Assembly (NCBI GenBank): GCA_964405335.1
Contig: CAYONP010000026.1
Span: 1 to 60,707 of the forward strand
Direction: 5' to 3'
Source of the DNA: CAYONP01 sp964405335
GTDB taxonomy: Bacteria > Armatimonadota > UBA10988
Length of the DNA stretch: 60,707 nt
The notes beneath the pieces are model-generated. The model saw nothing but the letters and a program-made list of their open reading frames with translations, was not told the DNA's origin and searched no databases. Every line of letters begins with the position of its first letter. Position 1 is the stretch's first letter. Shown here piece after piece: positions 15,709 to 24,244 of this stretch. A program made the position numbers and the translations under genes.

Positions 15709-17856
15709 ATGCCGATGGACACCGCGCCGCCCGACTCGCGGATCGACTTCGCCTACGCTTTCGCCACGCCGCACCGCCTGACCATCGGCCGGCCGAACCA
15801 GAGCGACCGCACCCTGTGCGACCTGCAGCCGGGCTACCTCAGGCTGTCGTGGACGTACGACGACCTGCGCGGCTATCCGCTCGGTGCCTTCCGTACGCCG
15901 CCGACGTTGTGGGGCCTGAACCTCACCCCGCTGCTCGACGGCGAGCTCTTTGCCGAGAGCACCTGGACGCGGCTCGAAAGCTGGATCCCCGGGCTGGTCA
16001 ACCGCTACGCCGGCGACGGGGTGGAGTGCACCCTCGAGGCGCTCGGCGCCGAGACGGTCGCGCTGGTGCGAGTCGCGGTGAGCAACGCCGGCGACCGGCC
16101 CAGGCAGGTGGTGCTGCGCTGTGAATCAACCTCGTGGGGCGAGAACCACGGCTGGCTCGAGCCGGGCGAAGTGCCGGCAGACCATCTCGTGGCCGGCTGG
16201 CTCGACCGCGCCGACCGGGTGCTGGTCCTCGGCCTCGACGCCGACGCCTACTCCCTGACGCCAGACGGGCGCGCTGCCGGGGCACGGCTGCTGCTGCTGG
16301 TCTGGAATCTCGCCCCTGGCGAGACGCGGCAGGGCTGGCTGGTCCGACCCTACCGTGCCTACGCGGCGGAGCTGCCCGAGCTCCGGGCACACGACTGGCG
16401 GGGCGAGTGGTCCGCCGCCGTCGCCGAATGGCACGAGCTGCTCGCCGGCGCGTGCGACTACGCCGTTCCCGATCCTGGCGTCGAGGCGGCGCGCAGGGCC
16501 TGCTTCGCCGACCTGTTCATCATGCGCGAGCCGGTTGGGCACGGCTATGTCGCCTCGGTGCCGGGGACGGAGGTCTATCGCGCGCCGAACTCGTTCGAGT
16601 CGGCGGTCGTCTCGGTGGCGCTCGATCAGGCCGGCCTGCACCGCGACGCGGCGCGGGGCTACCGGCTCTGCCTGGACATGCAGGAGCCCGACGGCAACTG
16701 GAACGACGCCCGCGGCTGGGGCCACCTGATGTGGGGCGGCGCGGGGTTCAAGGCCTGGGCGGCGATCGAGCACTACCACCTGACCGGCGACCGGCGCTAC
16801 GTGGCGCGGGTCTTCCCTCGGATGCTGGCCAGCAGTCGCTGGCAGGAGCGCCAGCGGCGGCGCACGCGCGGCGACGGACCGACCGCCGGCCTGATGCCCG
16901 CCGGCATGGGCGACTGCGGCCTGCTCGACGACGGCGACCTGTACGGCATCTTCCTGCCCCACAACATCTGGGCGGTCTATGCCGACCGGCTCGCCCTCGA
17001 GGCAGCCCGCCTCCTCGGCCGAGACGACGAGGCCGCCGAGCTGACTCGCATCCACGAGACCGCGCGGGCCGACCTGCTGCGCGCCATCGAGCTGGGGGCC
17101 ATCGATGAGGATGGCTACCGCTGGATCCCCGGTGTGCCGGGCAAGACCTCGGGCAGCCGCTGGGGCGTGCTCAATGCCCTCTGGCCGACCGAGCTGCTGG
17201 CTGGCGACGATGATCTCGTTACCGGCACGCTGCGCCAGATCGAGAGCCGCCGGAGCCCCGGCGGGATGCCCCTGAACACCGGCTGGATGCCCGACGGCAC
17301 CTGGGTTGCCATCACGCTGGACAACGTCGCCGAGGCGCATCTGGCGCTGGGCCACGGCGACGCCGCGGCCGACTACCTGATCGCCACGCTGAACCACGCC
17401 ACGCCGCTGGTCACCTGGTGCGAAGAGCGCGGACCCGAGCCGGGCGCCAGCCAGTGCACCGGCGACCGCCAGCATCTTTGGACTCCGGTCGCGGTGGTCC
17501 GCTGCCTGCGCGACTGTCTGGTTCGCGAGCGCGGCGACCGGCTCGAACTCTGCCTCGGCACGCCGCGCGAATGGCTCGGCAGCGGCCGGCCGGTCGGCGT
17601 CACCGGCGCGCCGACGCACTTCGGCCCGGTCTCGTTCGAGGTGCGGTATGACGCCGAGCGCGGCGAGGTGCGCGGCCGGGTCGATTTCCCGCGCCGCCGC
17701 ACGCCCGCCGAGGTGCGCTGGTTCATCCGCCTGCCCGCGGGCTTGGCGCCGACCGCGGTGAACGAGGAGTCGGGCGCGGTGCTCTCGGCCGGCGACGCCA
17801 GTCTGGTCTGGCCCGCGCCGCGCGGTGCGGCGGAGTTTGCGGTCAGCGTTGCGTAG
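15709..17856 (+). CDS. Six-hairpin (alpha/alpha)6 glycosidase-like protein
   Basis: A 715-aa cytoplasmic-looking protein (no signal peptide) starting at ATG 15709; a second in-frame ATG lies at 15715. An N-terminal beta-sandwich of about 270 residues precedes an (alpha/alpha)6 barrel with typical acidic stretches: MQEPDGNWNDARGWGHL, PAGMGDCGLLDDGDLYG and HNIWAVYADRLALEAARLLG. A C-terminal beta-domain follows. The pattern resembles GH78/GH63/GH94-like six-hairpin enzymes, but no single family can be assigned. It is the third gene of the unit with the nucleotide-sugar dehydrogenase and the oxidoreductase (49-bp gap), so it may process the same glycan. Confidence 0.75.
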   Translation: MPMDTAPPDSRIDFAYAFATPHRLTIGRPNQSDRTLCDLQPGYLRLSWTYDDLRGYPLGAFRTPPTLWGLNLTPLLDGELFAESTWTRLESWIPGLVNRYAGDGVECTLEALGAETVALVRVAVSNAGDRPRQVVLRCESTSWGENHGWLEPGEVPADHLVAGWLDRADRVLVLGLDADAYSLTPDGRAAGARLLLLVWNLAPGETRQGWLVRPYRAYAAELPELRAHDWRGEWSAAVAEWHELLAGACDYAVPDPGVEAARRACFADLFIMREPVGHGYVASVPGTEVYRAPNSFESAVVSVALDQAGLHRDAARGYRLCLDMQEPDGNWNDARGWGHLMWGGAGFKAWAAIEHYHLTGDRRYVARVFPRMLASSRWQERQRRRTRGDGPTAGLMPAGMGDCGLLDDGDLYGIFLPHNIWAVYADRLALEAARLLGRDDEAAELTRIHETARADLLRAIELGAIDEDGYRWIPGVPGKTSGSRWGVLNALWPTELLAGDDDLVTGTLRQIESRRSPGGMPLNTGWMPDGTWVAITLDNVAEAHLALGHGDAAADYLIATLNHATPLVTWCEERGPEPGASQCTGDRQHLWTPVAVVRCLRDCLVRERGDRLELCLGTPREWLGSGRPVGVTGAPTHFGPVSFEVRYDAERGEVRGRVDFPRRRTPAEVRWFIRLPAGLAPTAVNEESGAVLSAGDASLVWPAPRGAAEFAVSVA

Positions 17857-17975
17857 GCAGGGGTCAGGAGGCCCAGCCGCTTCAGCCACCAAACCCCTCG
17901 CCCAACCACCAGCCCGAGCGCGATGAACTTAACCGCGCACCCCCGACACCAAGCGGTCGAATCGGGAGAGGAGTG

Positions 17976-18527
17976 GTGGCAGCCGAGCTGAGTCCGGTGA
18001 TGGCCACGGTAACCGATGAGTTCGATCGCCTCCTTGCCGAACATGCGCCGCGCGTCTACGGCTTCGTCTGCCGATTGGTCGGCCCCGACGCCGCTGATGA
18101 CGTGGCGCAGGAGGTCTGGATCGCCATCTACCGTGCCCTGCCGCGCTTTCGCGGCGACTCGAGAGTGACGACCTGGATGTTCTCCATCGCGACCCGCGTC
18201 AGCCAACGGCACCGCCGGCACTACCGCCGGTCGCTGCCGCCGGCCGACGAGGCGGCGGCCGAGGCGGTGATCGACCTCGCCGCCGGCCCCGAGAAGCGGG
18301 CCCTGGGCCGCGAGCTGGCCAAGGTGGTGAAACAAGCCATCGACCGCCTGCCCGACGGCCAGCGCGAGGCGCTCCACCTGCGGCAGATCGAAGGCTGCAG
18401 TTACCAGGAAATCGCCGAGATCCTGGGCATCCCGGTCGGCACCGTCCGCTCGCGCCTGCACCACGGCACGGCCCACCTGGCCGACCTGCTCCGACCCTAT
18501 CTGGAGGGTGACGATGACCCCGCATGA
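17976..18527 (+). CDS. ECF-type RNA polymerase sigma factor
   Basis: A 183-aa sigma-70 family protein without domain 3. Region 2 contains DDVAQEVWIAIYRALPRFRG and VTTWMFSIATRVSQ. Region 4 has LPDGQREALHLRQIEGCSY and IAEILGIPVGTVRSRLHHG. GTG 17976 has GGGAG seven bases upstream; GTG 17973 and ATG 18000 are alternatives. The 3' end overlaps the next gene by 14 bp, and that product begins with an anti-sigma-like segment. This is the standard coupled sigma/anti-sigma arrangement. The stimulus and target promoters are unknown, and no autoregulatory promoter could be recognised in the 115 bp upstream. Confidence 0.93.
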   Translation: MAAELSPVMATVTDEFDRLLAEHAPRVYGFVCRLVGPDAADDVAQEVWIAIYRALPRFRGDSRVTTWMFSIATRVSQRHRRHYRRSLPPADEAAAEAVIDLAAGPEKRALGRELAKVVKQAIDRLPDGQREALHLRQIEGCSYQEIAEILGIPVGTVRSRLHHGTAHLADLLRPYLEGDDDPA

Positions 18528-20577
18528 CCGCTTCGACAGCCGCCTGCAGGCTTACCTCGACGGCGAACTCGACCGCGCCGAGACGCTCGCGCTCGAAGCC
18601 GAGCTGAAGCACAACGCCGATCTGGCCGCGCAGCTCGAGCTGCTCCGCCGCGTGACCGACCTGGCCCGCGCCAGCCGCCCCACCGAACCGCCCGAGGGCC
18701 ACCTGGCCGCCATCCGGGCGCGGCTCCAGCAGGCGCCGCCGCCGTGGTACCAACGCCTCTTCCCGGGCCCCGGCCGGCCGGCGCCGGCGCTCGCCTGGGG
18801 CACCGTCACCACCTGCCTGCTGGCGGTGCTGATGATGCCCGCGGCCCAGCCCAACGCGCCCGCGGGGCCCACCGCCGCGCCGGCGGGCGTCACGGCAATG
18901 CCCGCGATCTCCGGCGCCGCGGTCGACTCGTTCGCCTTCGCCAAACCCAAGGCCGAGGAGCCGCTGCCCGGCTCGGCCGAAAGCCGCGTCGCGCGGCCCG
19001 AGCTGAGCGAGGAGGTCGCCCCGGCGGGCGACGTCGACGCCCGCCTGGCCAGCCCCGCCACCCCGCCCCCGGCAGAGGCCGACGCGCCCGTCGCGCCGCC
19101 ACTGACCATGATGGCCGGCGGTGCGACGGCGGCCGAATCGGAGGTCGCCGGCGACGTCGAGTTCTACGACGCCGACGCCTCGACCCGCGCGCCGCGCCGC
19201 CGCTTCTCCACGGCCGAGGGCACCGCGATGATGCGCCAGTCGATGCGGGCCGAAGCCGCGACCGACTACGCGCCGTACGAACCGAGCTTGCAAGCCGGCG
19301 AAATCGACGACAACGCGACCTTCGGCAAGTATCTCAAGTACTGGCACGAAGAGGCGCCGCGCGATGCGATGGGCGTGGCCGGTTTTGAGCCCACCGAGCG
19401 GTACGTCATCCAGGTGGTCGACCGCGACGGCCGCGGCGTGGCCGATCGACCCATCGAGGTCCGCGCCGACGGCGGCCAGAGCCGCACCGTCTGGCTCCGC
19501 AGCGACAGCTCGGGCCAGGCGGTCTTCTTCCCCTCCGCCGCCGGCATCGGCGCGGCGCGCTACGAGGTCGCCGTCGACGGCGCCCACGGCCGGTTCGCCG
19601 CCGAGTCGCGCCAGCCGGCCTGGCGGCTCGAGCTCGGCCGCGCCGCCGATCAGGCCTCGCTCGGCGCTCGTCCGTCGCTCGACGTCGCCTTCGTGGTCGA
19701 CACCACCGGCTCCATGTCCGAGGAGATCGACCGCATCCGCGAGACCATCGACGAGGTCGCCGGCCGCATCGCCGCGCTGCCGCAACAGCCCGCCCTGCGC
19801 CTGGGCCTGGTCCTCTTCCGCGACCAGGGCGACGAGTACGTGACCAAGGTCAAGAACTTCACCCCCAACGTCCAGACCTTCCAAGGCTACTTGCAGTACG
19901 TCGCGGCGAACGGCGGCGGTGACGGGCCCGAGGATGTCTGCGCCGCGCTCGACGCCGCGGTCGACCAGCTCGACTGGACCCGCGCCGGCCTTCGCGCCGC
20001 CTTCCTCGTCGGCGACGCGCCGCCGCACCTCGACTACGCCAACAGCGTGCCCTACCTCGAATCGACCCAGCGCTCGGCCGCGATGGGCATCAAGTGGTTC
20101 GCCATCTCGACCTCGGGCAACGAAGACGTCGGCGAGCTGGTCTGGCGGCAGCTCGCGCTGCTGACCCGCGGCCGGTTCCTGTTCATCACCAAGGGCGGCG
20201 CCGCCGGTGTCACCCCCCACCACGTCGAGCGCCAGGATTACACCGTCCAAGCCTTGCCCGACCTGGTGGTCCGCTGCGTCGAACGCGAGCTCGCCGCCCT
20301 CGGCACCCGCCCGCCCGAAGTCACCCCGGTCGACTTCACGCCGCCGGCCGAGCCGGTGGTCCAGCCGCCCCCGCCGCCCGCGCCGCCGGTGGTCATCTAC
20401 ACCGCGCCGGCACCGGCGCGCCGCGGCCTGCCTGCCTGGGCGGTCGTGCTCGTGCTGCTGGCCAACCTGGCCGGCTGGGGCTACGCCTTCCAGCGCTCGC
20501 GCCAGCCGAGTAGCGCGCCGCGACCGCCGCGCGGGCCACGGTGGCAGCCGCCGGCGAGCGAGGATCTCGAGGAGTAG
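18514..20577 (+). CDS. Anti-sigma-like membrane protein fused to a von Willebrand factor A domain
   Basis: A 687-aa protein. ATG 18514 has GGAGGG five bases upstream and overlaps the sigma gene. The N-terminus (LQAYLDGELDRAE, then ALEAELKHNADLAAQLELL) resembles anti-sigma domains, but without the zinc-binding HxxxCxxC. A membrane segment follows near residues 92-110, then a low-complexity Pro/Ala-rich stretch. Near residues 385-560 lies a VWA domain with MIDAS motif DTTGSMS and later FLVGDAPPHLDY. After a proline-rich spacer there is a second membrane segment (WAVVLVLLANLAGWGYAF) and a basic tail. The likely role is to hold the ECF sigma factor at the membrane and respond to a ligand or metal-dependent partner bound by the VWA domain (inference). 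Confidence 0.88.
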   Translation: MTPHDRFDSRLQAYLDGELDRAETLALEAELKHNADLAAQLELLRRVTDLARASRPTEPPEGHLAAIRARLQQAPPPWYQRLFPGPGRPAPALAWGTVTTCLLAVLMMPAAQPNAPAGPTAAPAGVTAMPAISGAAVDSFAFAKPKAEEPLPGSAESRVARPELSEEVAPAGDVDARLASPATPPPAEADAPVAPPLTMMAGGATAAESEVAGDVEFYDADASTRAPRRRFSTAEGTAMMRQSMRAEAATDYAPYEPSLQAGEIDDNATFGKYLKYWHEEAPRDAMGVAGFEPTERYVIQVVDRDGRGVADRPIEVRADGGQSRTVWLRSDSSGQAVFFPSAAGIGAARYEVAVDGAHGRFAAESRQPAWRLELGRAADQASLGARPSLDVAFVVDTTGSMSEEIDRIRETIDEVAGRIAALPQQPALRLGLVLFRDQGDEYVTKVKNFTPNVQTFQGYLQYVAANGGGDGPEDVCAALDAAVDQLDWTRAGLRAAFLVGDAPPHLDYANSVPYLESTQRSAAMGIKWFAISTSGNEDVGELVWRQLALLTRGRFLFITKGGAAGVTPHHVERQDYTVQALPDLVVRCVERELAALGTRPPEVTPVDFTPPAEPVVQPPPPPAPPVVIYTAPAPARRGLPAWAVVLVLLANLAGWGYAFQRSRQPSSAPRPPRGPRWQPPASEDLEE

Positions 20578-20776
20578 GTGTCTGGAATCGTCGCGCCGCT
20601 CGGCCCCGCGGTCGTATCGCGGGGGCGGGCGGCGCCGCGAGGTTCATCCGCCACGCCCGCCGGGCTGGTCGGGCCGGCTNNNNNNNNNNTGGGTGTGTGT
20701 GGGGGTGTTGGGGGGGGGGGGGGGCGCGCCGCGGGGGCGGGGGCGGGCGGGGGGGGGGGGCCCCCCGCGGCGAGGT
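20578..20776. other. Assembly gap (10 N) flanked by a duplicated 42-bp sequence and G-rich junk
   Basis: N runs from 20680 to 20689. The same 42-bp sequence occurs immediately left of the gap (20638-20679) and again at 20771-20812, where it also holds the end of the next gene. Between them is G-homopolymer-rich sequence with GT runs. This looks like failed gap closure rather than biology: the true sequence probably has one copy. No gene is supported here. Confidence 0.8.
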
Positions 20777-21271
20777 TCATCCGCCACGCCCGCCGGGCTG
20801 GTCGGGCCGGCTCAGACTCTCGTCCCGAGGGGCCAGCCGCGCCCGCGACAGGCCCGTCTCGGGCACCATCCCCGCCGCCACCTCGATCGACCGCTTCCAG
20901 CCCACCGCGCCAGCCGTGCGGAAGATCTCCGACCGGTCGGCGAGCGCCAGCACCAGCGTCCGCCGGAACAGCGCGCCCTCGATCCGGATCTCGCGCAGCT
21001 CCGTCAGCGCCGCGCTCCAGCGAATCTGTTCGAGCGTCTCGAACACGCCCGCGGGCACCGGCGCGTGGGCCCACCTGGTCACCGATTCCGCCATCCATCG
21101 GATGTACGGGGCCAGGTCCCACGCCACCTCGTCGCGGGTCAGCGTCAGCACGCCGGGCAGGCCCGACTCCGAGCGCATGCCGCCCCCGCCGGCGACCCGC
21201 TGCACCACTTCGTAGAGACTCGCCTCCGACGCAAGCCACCAGCCCTTGCCCTTCCGCAGCACTTCAGCCAC
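20777..21271 (-). CDS. Unknown protein overlapping the methionine-synthesis gene
   Basis: A 164-aa protein of unrecognised family. GTG 21271 has GGAGG upstream and overlaps the last 8 bp of the upstream homocysteine methyltransferase/MTHFR gene, so translation is coupled. It begins with a short basic stretch (VLRKGKGWWLASEASLYE). The sequence then alternates strands and a long helix (VLTLTRDEVAWDLAP, then RTLVLALADRSEIFRTAG), a pattern compatible with a PH/GRAM-like fold, but this is only a guess. The C-terminal residues come from the duplicated sequence beside the assembly gap. Because both copies carry the same TGA, the end is probably right. Confidence 0.7.
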   Translation of the reverse strand: MAEVLRKGKGWWLASEASLYEVVQRVAGGGGMRSESGLPGVLTLTRDEVAWDLAPYIRWMAESVTRWAHAPVPAGVFETLEQIRWSAALTELREIRIEGALFRRTLVLALADRSEIFRTAGAVGWKRSIEVAAGMVPETGLSRARLAPRDESLSRPDQPGGRGG

Positions 21272-23159
21272 CGGCCGCCTCCGCCAACGGGCTGCGCCAC
21301 CGTCCCGCCTGCACGGCGCGCTGGATGTGCTCGACCAGCTCGACCATCATCGCCACCCGCCCAAACGGGGTAACCAGGTAGATCCCCGGCGCGCCGCACT
21401 CCAGCGCCGTGTCGATCCACTCGGCGCACAGCGCGATGCCCTCCGCCTGGCTCGCCTCGCGATCACCGTCGACCGCCGCCATCCGCTCCTGCACCGCCTC
21501 CGGGATGCGCATCCCCGGCACCTCGTGGTGTAGATACCGCGCGTTCCGCGCGGAGACCAGCGGCATGAACCCGGCCAAGACCGGCGGCGCCAGATGCGCC
21601 GTCGCGGCGTACATTTCCCGAACGCGGTTCGGGTCGTAGATCATCTGCGTCATGACGAAGTCAACGCCGAGGGCGACTTTCTTCTCGAGCCGCCGCACCG
21701 CCGCGTCGAGCCGCGCCGCGCCGGGATCGAACGCCACTCCGACGACGAACCGTGTTCGGCGGTCGAGGCTCTGGCCCAGCGCGTTGCGGCCCTGGTTGAA
21801 GTCCTGGATCATCTGGATCAGGCCGAACGAGTTGGTGTCGAACACCCCCGTCGCCTCGGTCAGCGAACCGAGGTTCACCGGATCGCCCGTCAAGGCGAGG
21901 ATCGTCTCGACGCCCAACGCGCTGGCGCCCATCAGCGCCGACTGCTGGCCGAGCAGGTTGCGGTCGCGGCAGGTCAGGTGACAGACCGCCGGAATCCCCG
22001 CCCGGCACTGCACCAGGTGGCTCAGGGCGATGCTCGACATGCGAATGCTGGCCAGCGGATTCTCGGCGATGCTGATCCCGTGAACGCCCGCGGCAGCCAG
22101 TCGCTCGGCGCCGTCGAGCACCTGCTCATATGCCATGCCCCGCGGCGGGTCGAGCTCGACGATGATCACCGGCTCGCGCCCCAGCCGCGACAGCAACGGC
22201 GGCACCACCGGCGGCCCGCTGACCAGCGCCGGCGGCGGCGCCGGCGGCGGCAGCGTGGCGGTGACCACGCGGCGCGGCAGGTCACGGCCGGCAAATCGGC
22301 CGGCCAGCGCGCGGATGTGCTCGGGCGTGGTGCCGCAACAGCCGCCGAGCAGGCCCACGCCGGCGGCGACCAGCCGCTCGGCCGCGTCGACGAAGTAATC
22401 GAGGTGATCGGAAAACAGGTACCGCCCGTCGACCACATGCGGGAAGCTGGCGTTCGGCTGCCCGCTCAGCGGCGAATCGGTCAGGGTCGCCAGCCGCTCC
22501 AGCGCGCCGACCAGGTGCAGCGGACCGAACCCGCAGTTCGCCCCCAGGCTCGCCGCGCCGGCCGCCTTCGCCTCGAGCAGCACGCGCAGCAGCGCGTCGA
22601 CTTCGACCGGCTCCAGCCGATCGGTCACCGCCACCTGGACCATCACCGGCACCGAGACGGCCGGAATCACCGCCTCGAAGGCCAGCCGCAGCTCGCGCGG
22701 GTTGGCGAAGCTCTCGAGCAGTACCGCGTCGGCGCCGGCGCCCTCGAGCGCGACCGCCGACTCGGCGAAGGCCTGTTTGACCGCCTCGGGATCGCCGGCG
22801 AACGAGGCGCCCGCCCGGCCGATCGGCCCGATGCTGCCCAGCACCCAGCCCTCGGTGCCGGCCGCCTGGCGCGCCAGCTTGACCCCCGCGGCGCAGATTG
22901 CGCCGACCTCGTCGGCCATCTCGTGCCGCGCCAGGTTCAGCCGGTTGGCGCCGAAGGTGTTGGTCTCCAGCACCCGCGCGCCGGCGGCGCGGTAGGCGTA
23001 GTGCACCGCCAGGACCAGCTCGGGCTGGGTCAGGCAGAGCGCGTCGAGCGGGCGGTCGGCGGCCACGCCGCGGGCCAGCAACTGCGTGCCCATCGCGCCA
23101 TCGGCGATGACCACCTGGCGGCCCAGCGTCTCGAGCAACTGCTCACCGCGATCGGACAA
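21264..23159 (-). CDS. Bifunctional homocysteine S-methyltransferase / 5,10-methylenetetrahydrofolate reductase
   Basis: A 631-aa fusion. The N-terminal half is a Pfam S-methyl_trans domain (VVIADGAMGTQLL, TNTFGANRLNL) with the zinc cysteines in GANCGFGP and GGCCGTTPEHI. The C-terminal half from about residue 330 is an FAD-type methylenetetrahydrofolate reductase (REPVIIVELDPPRG, then ETILALTGDPVNLG, then DFVMTQMIYD). This matches the YitJ-type two-domain protein, which can make methyl-THF and transfer a methyl group to homocysteine. The start is TTG 23159, with GGGAG upstream. A minus-strand TATGAT at 23189-23184 is a candidate -10. With only about 20 nt of leader, there is no room for an S-adenosylmethionine or cobalamin riboswitch. 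Confidence 0.92.
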   Translation of the reverse strand: MSDRGEQLLETLGRQVVIADGAMGTQLLARGVAADRPLDALCLTQPELVLAVHYAYRAAGARVLETNTFGANRLNLARHEMADEVGAICAAGVKLARQAAGTEGWVLGSIGPIGRAGASFAGDPEAVKQAFAESAVALEGAGADAVLLESFANPRELRLAFEAVIPAVSVPVMVQVAVTDRLEPVEVDALLRVLLEAKAAGAASLGANCGFGPLHLVGALERLATLTDSPLSGQPNASFPHVVDGRYLFSDHLDYFVDAAERLVAAGVGLLGGCCGTTPEHIRALAGRFAGRDLPRRVVTATLPPPAPPPALVSGPPVVPPLLSRLGREPVIIVELDPPRGMAYEQVLDGAERLAAAGVHGISIAENPLASIRMSSIALSHLVQCRAGIPAVCHLTCRDRNLLGQQSALMGASALGVETILALTGDPVNLGSLTEATGVFDTNSFGLIQMIQDFNQGRNALGQSLDRRTRFVVGVAFDPGAARLDAAVRRLEKKVALGVDFVMTQMIYDPNRVREMYAATAHLAPPVLAGFMPLVSARNARYLHHEVPGMRIPEAVQERMAAVDGDREASQAEGIALCAEWIDTALECGAPGIYLVTPFGRVAMMVELVEHIQRAVQAGRWRSPLAEAAGG

Positions 23160-23183
23160 TCGGTCGCTCCCGGCACCGATCGT

Positions 23184-23189
23184 ATCATA
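23184..23189 (-). promoter_or_regulatory. Candidate -10 box upstream of the methyltransferase/MTHFR gene
   Basis: On the minus strand TATGAT occupies 23189-23184, about 25 bp upstream of TTG 23159. The matching -35 region is weak (GTCGAA at 17 bp), so the promoter is tentative. Confidence 0.4.
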
Positions 23190-23226
23190 GCTGCTCGACA
23201 GGCTGTTCGACGGCGCCGACCGCCGG

Positions 23227-24177
23227 CTACCGCCCGGCCAGAATGTCGTCCAGCCGCTGGCTGTGCTCCTCGAGGCTCACGTTGCCGCCCTCAATCGTGC
23301 ACCAGCCGTCGTAGCCGACCTCGTCGAGCGCGCGGCGCACCGCGGGCCACTCGACACTGCCGTCGCGGATGTTGACGAACTCGCCGCCCTGGCCGTTCTC
23401 GTTCAGCTTGAAGTCCTTCACGTGGACCTTGGCGATCCGCTCGCCCAGCGCGCGGATCCAGTCCTGCGGCCGGCCATACTTGACGTGGTTGCCGATGTCG
23501 TAGTAGGCCCGCACCCAGGGGCTGGCGCAGGCGTCGACGAAGGCCGCGAAGTGCGTCGGATCGACCCACAGGTTGTTCCACACGTTCTCGACCGCAATCA
23601 CCACGCCGCACTCCTCGGCCACCGGCACCAGCCGGGCGATCGACTGGAGACTCCGGTCCCAGGCGGTGTTCTGGGCGCGGAGGTAGTCGGCATAGCGCGC
23701 GTTGTCGCCCTCGGCACAGCGGGTCAGGTGGCCGGTGTCGGGGTCGAACTCGATCCGGAACTCCCACGCCTCGGGCATGGCCATGCCGCCGACCCGGCAG
23801 GGCACCAGCAGCACCGCGTCGGCGCCATAGCCGGCGGCGGCGCGCAGCGCGTCGGCGGTGACCTGCTCGGTCTCGGCCACCTTCGCCGCGTCGTCGCTGT
23901 TGAACTCGGCCCAGCCGCGCAGCACGCTGTGGATGCGCACCCCGAGCCCGTCGGCAATCGTCTTGGCCGCCGCGGCCTCGTCGGGCGGAATGATCCCCGC
24001 CTCGACGCCATCGAACCCGGCGGCACGGATGGCGGTCAGGTTCTCCTCGGTCGGCCGGCCGACGATGACGGCTTTCTTGAGCGAATGCATGAACGGCTCC
24101 TGCGCGCGAACGGCCCGTGCGGCCAGCAGCGCCGCGGCGGTGCCGATGAACCGGCGGCGGTCGAGGTCGAGCGGCAT
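23227..24177 (-). CDS. Tat-exported sugar phosphate isomerase/epimerase-like TIM barrel
   Basis: A 316-aa protein. ATG 24177 has AGGAG upstream; the frame upstream of it is antisense to another gene. The N-terminus carries a twin-arginine signal (DRRRFIGTAAALLAARAVRA), so it is exported folded. The mature part is an AP endonuclease family 2-type barrel with likely metal ligands in VIAVENVWNN, YYDIGNHVKYG, KVHVKDFKLN and CTIEGGNV. Such secreted hydroxypyruvate-isomerase-like proteins are abundant in Planctomycetota, next to Tat-exported Gfo/Idh oxidoreductases. It probably isomerises or epimerises a sugar in the periplasm. It is separated by 67 bp from both the methyltransferase and the STAND gene on the same strand. 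Confidence 0.9.
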   Translation of the reverse strand: MPLDLDRRRFIGTAAALLAARAVRAQEPFMHSLKKAVIVGRPTEENLTAIRAAGFDGVEAGIIPPDEAAAAKTIADGLGVRIHSVLRGWAEFNSDDAAKVAETEQVTADALRAAAGYGADAVLLVPCRVGGMAMPEAWEFRIEFDPDTGHLTRCAEGDNARYADYLRAQNTAWDRSLQSIARLVPVAEECGVVIAVENVWNNLWVDPTHFAAFVDACASPWVRAYYDIGNHVKYGRPQDWIRALGERIAKVHVKDFKLNENGQGGEFVNIRDGSVEWPAVRRALDEVGYDGWCTIEGGNVSLEEHSQRLDDILAGR

Positions 24178-24244
24178 CGTGGGCTCCTGGCCGATGTTTC
24201 GGCACCGCCGGCGGTGGACCTGCCGCGTTCGCCGCGCTGCGGGC

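Noticed and set aside
18199..20250. Long minus-strand open frame opposite the VWA gene
   Set aside because: The composition is that of an antisense shadow (His/Asp/Gly/Arg-rich), and the plus-strand product has clear domains.
23160..23226. Methionine-related riboswitch upstream of the methyltransferase/MTHFR gene
   Set aside because: The leader is too short and shows no stem arrangement typical of S-adenosylmethionine or cobalamin riboswitches.
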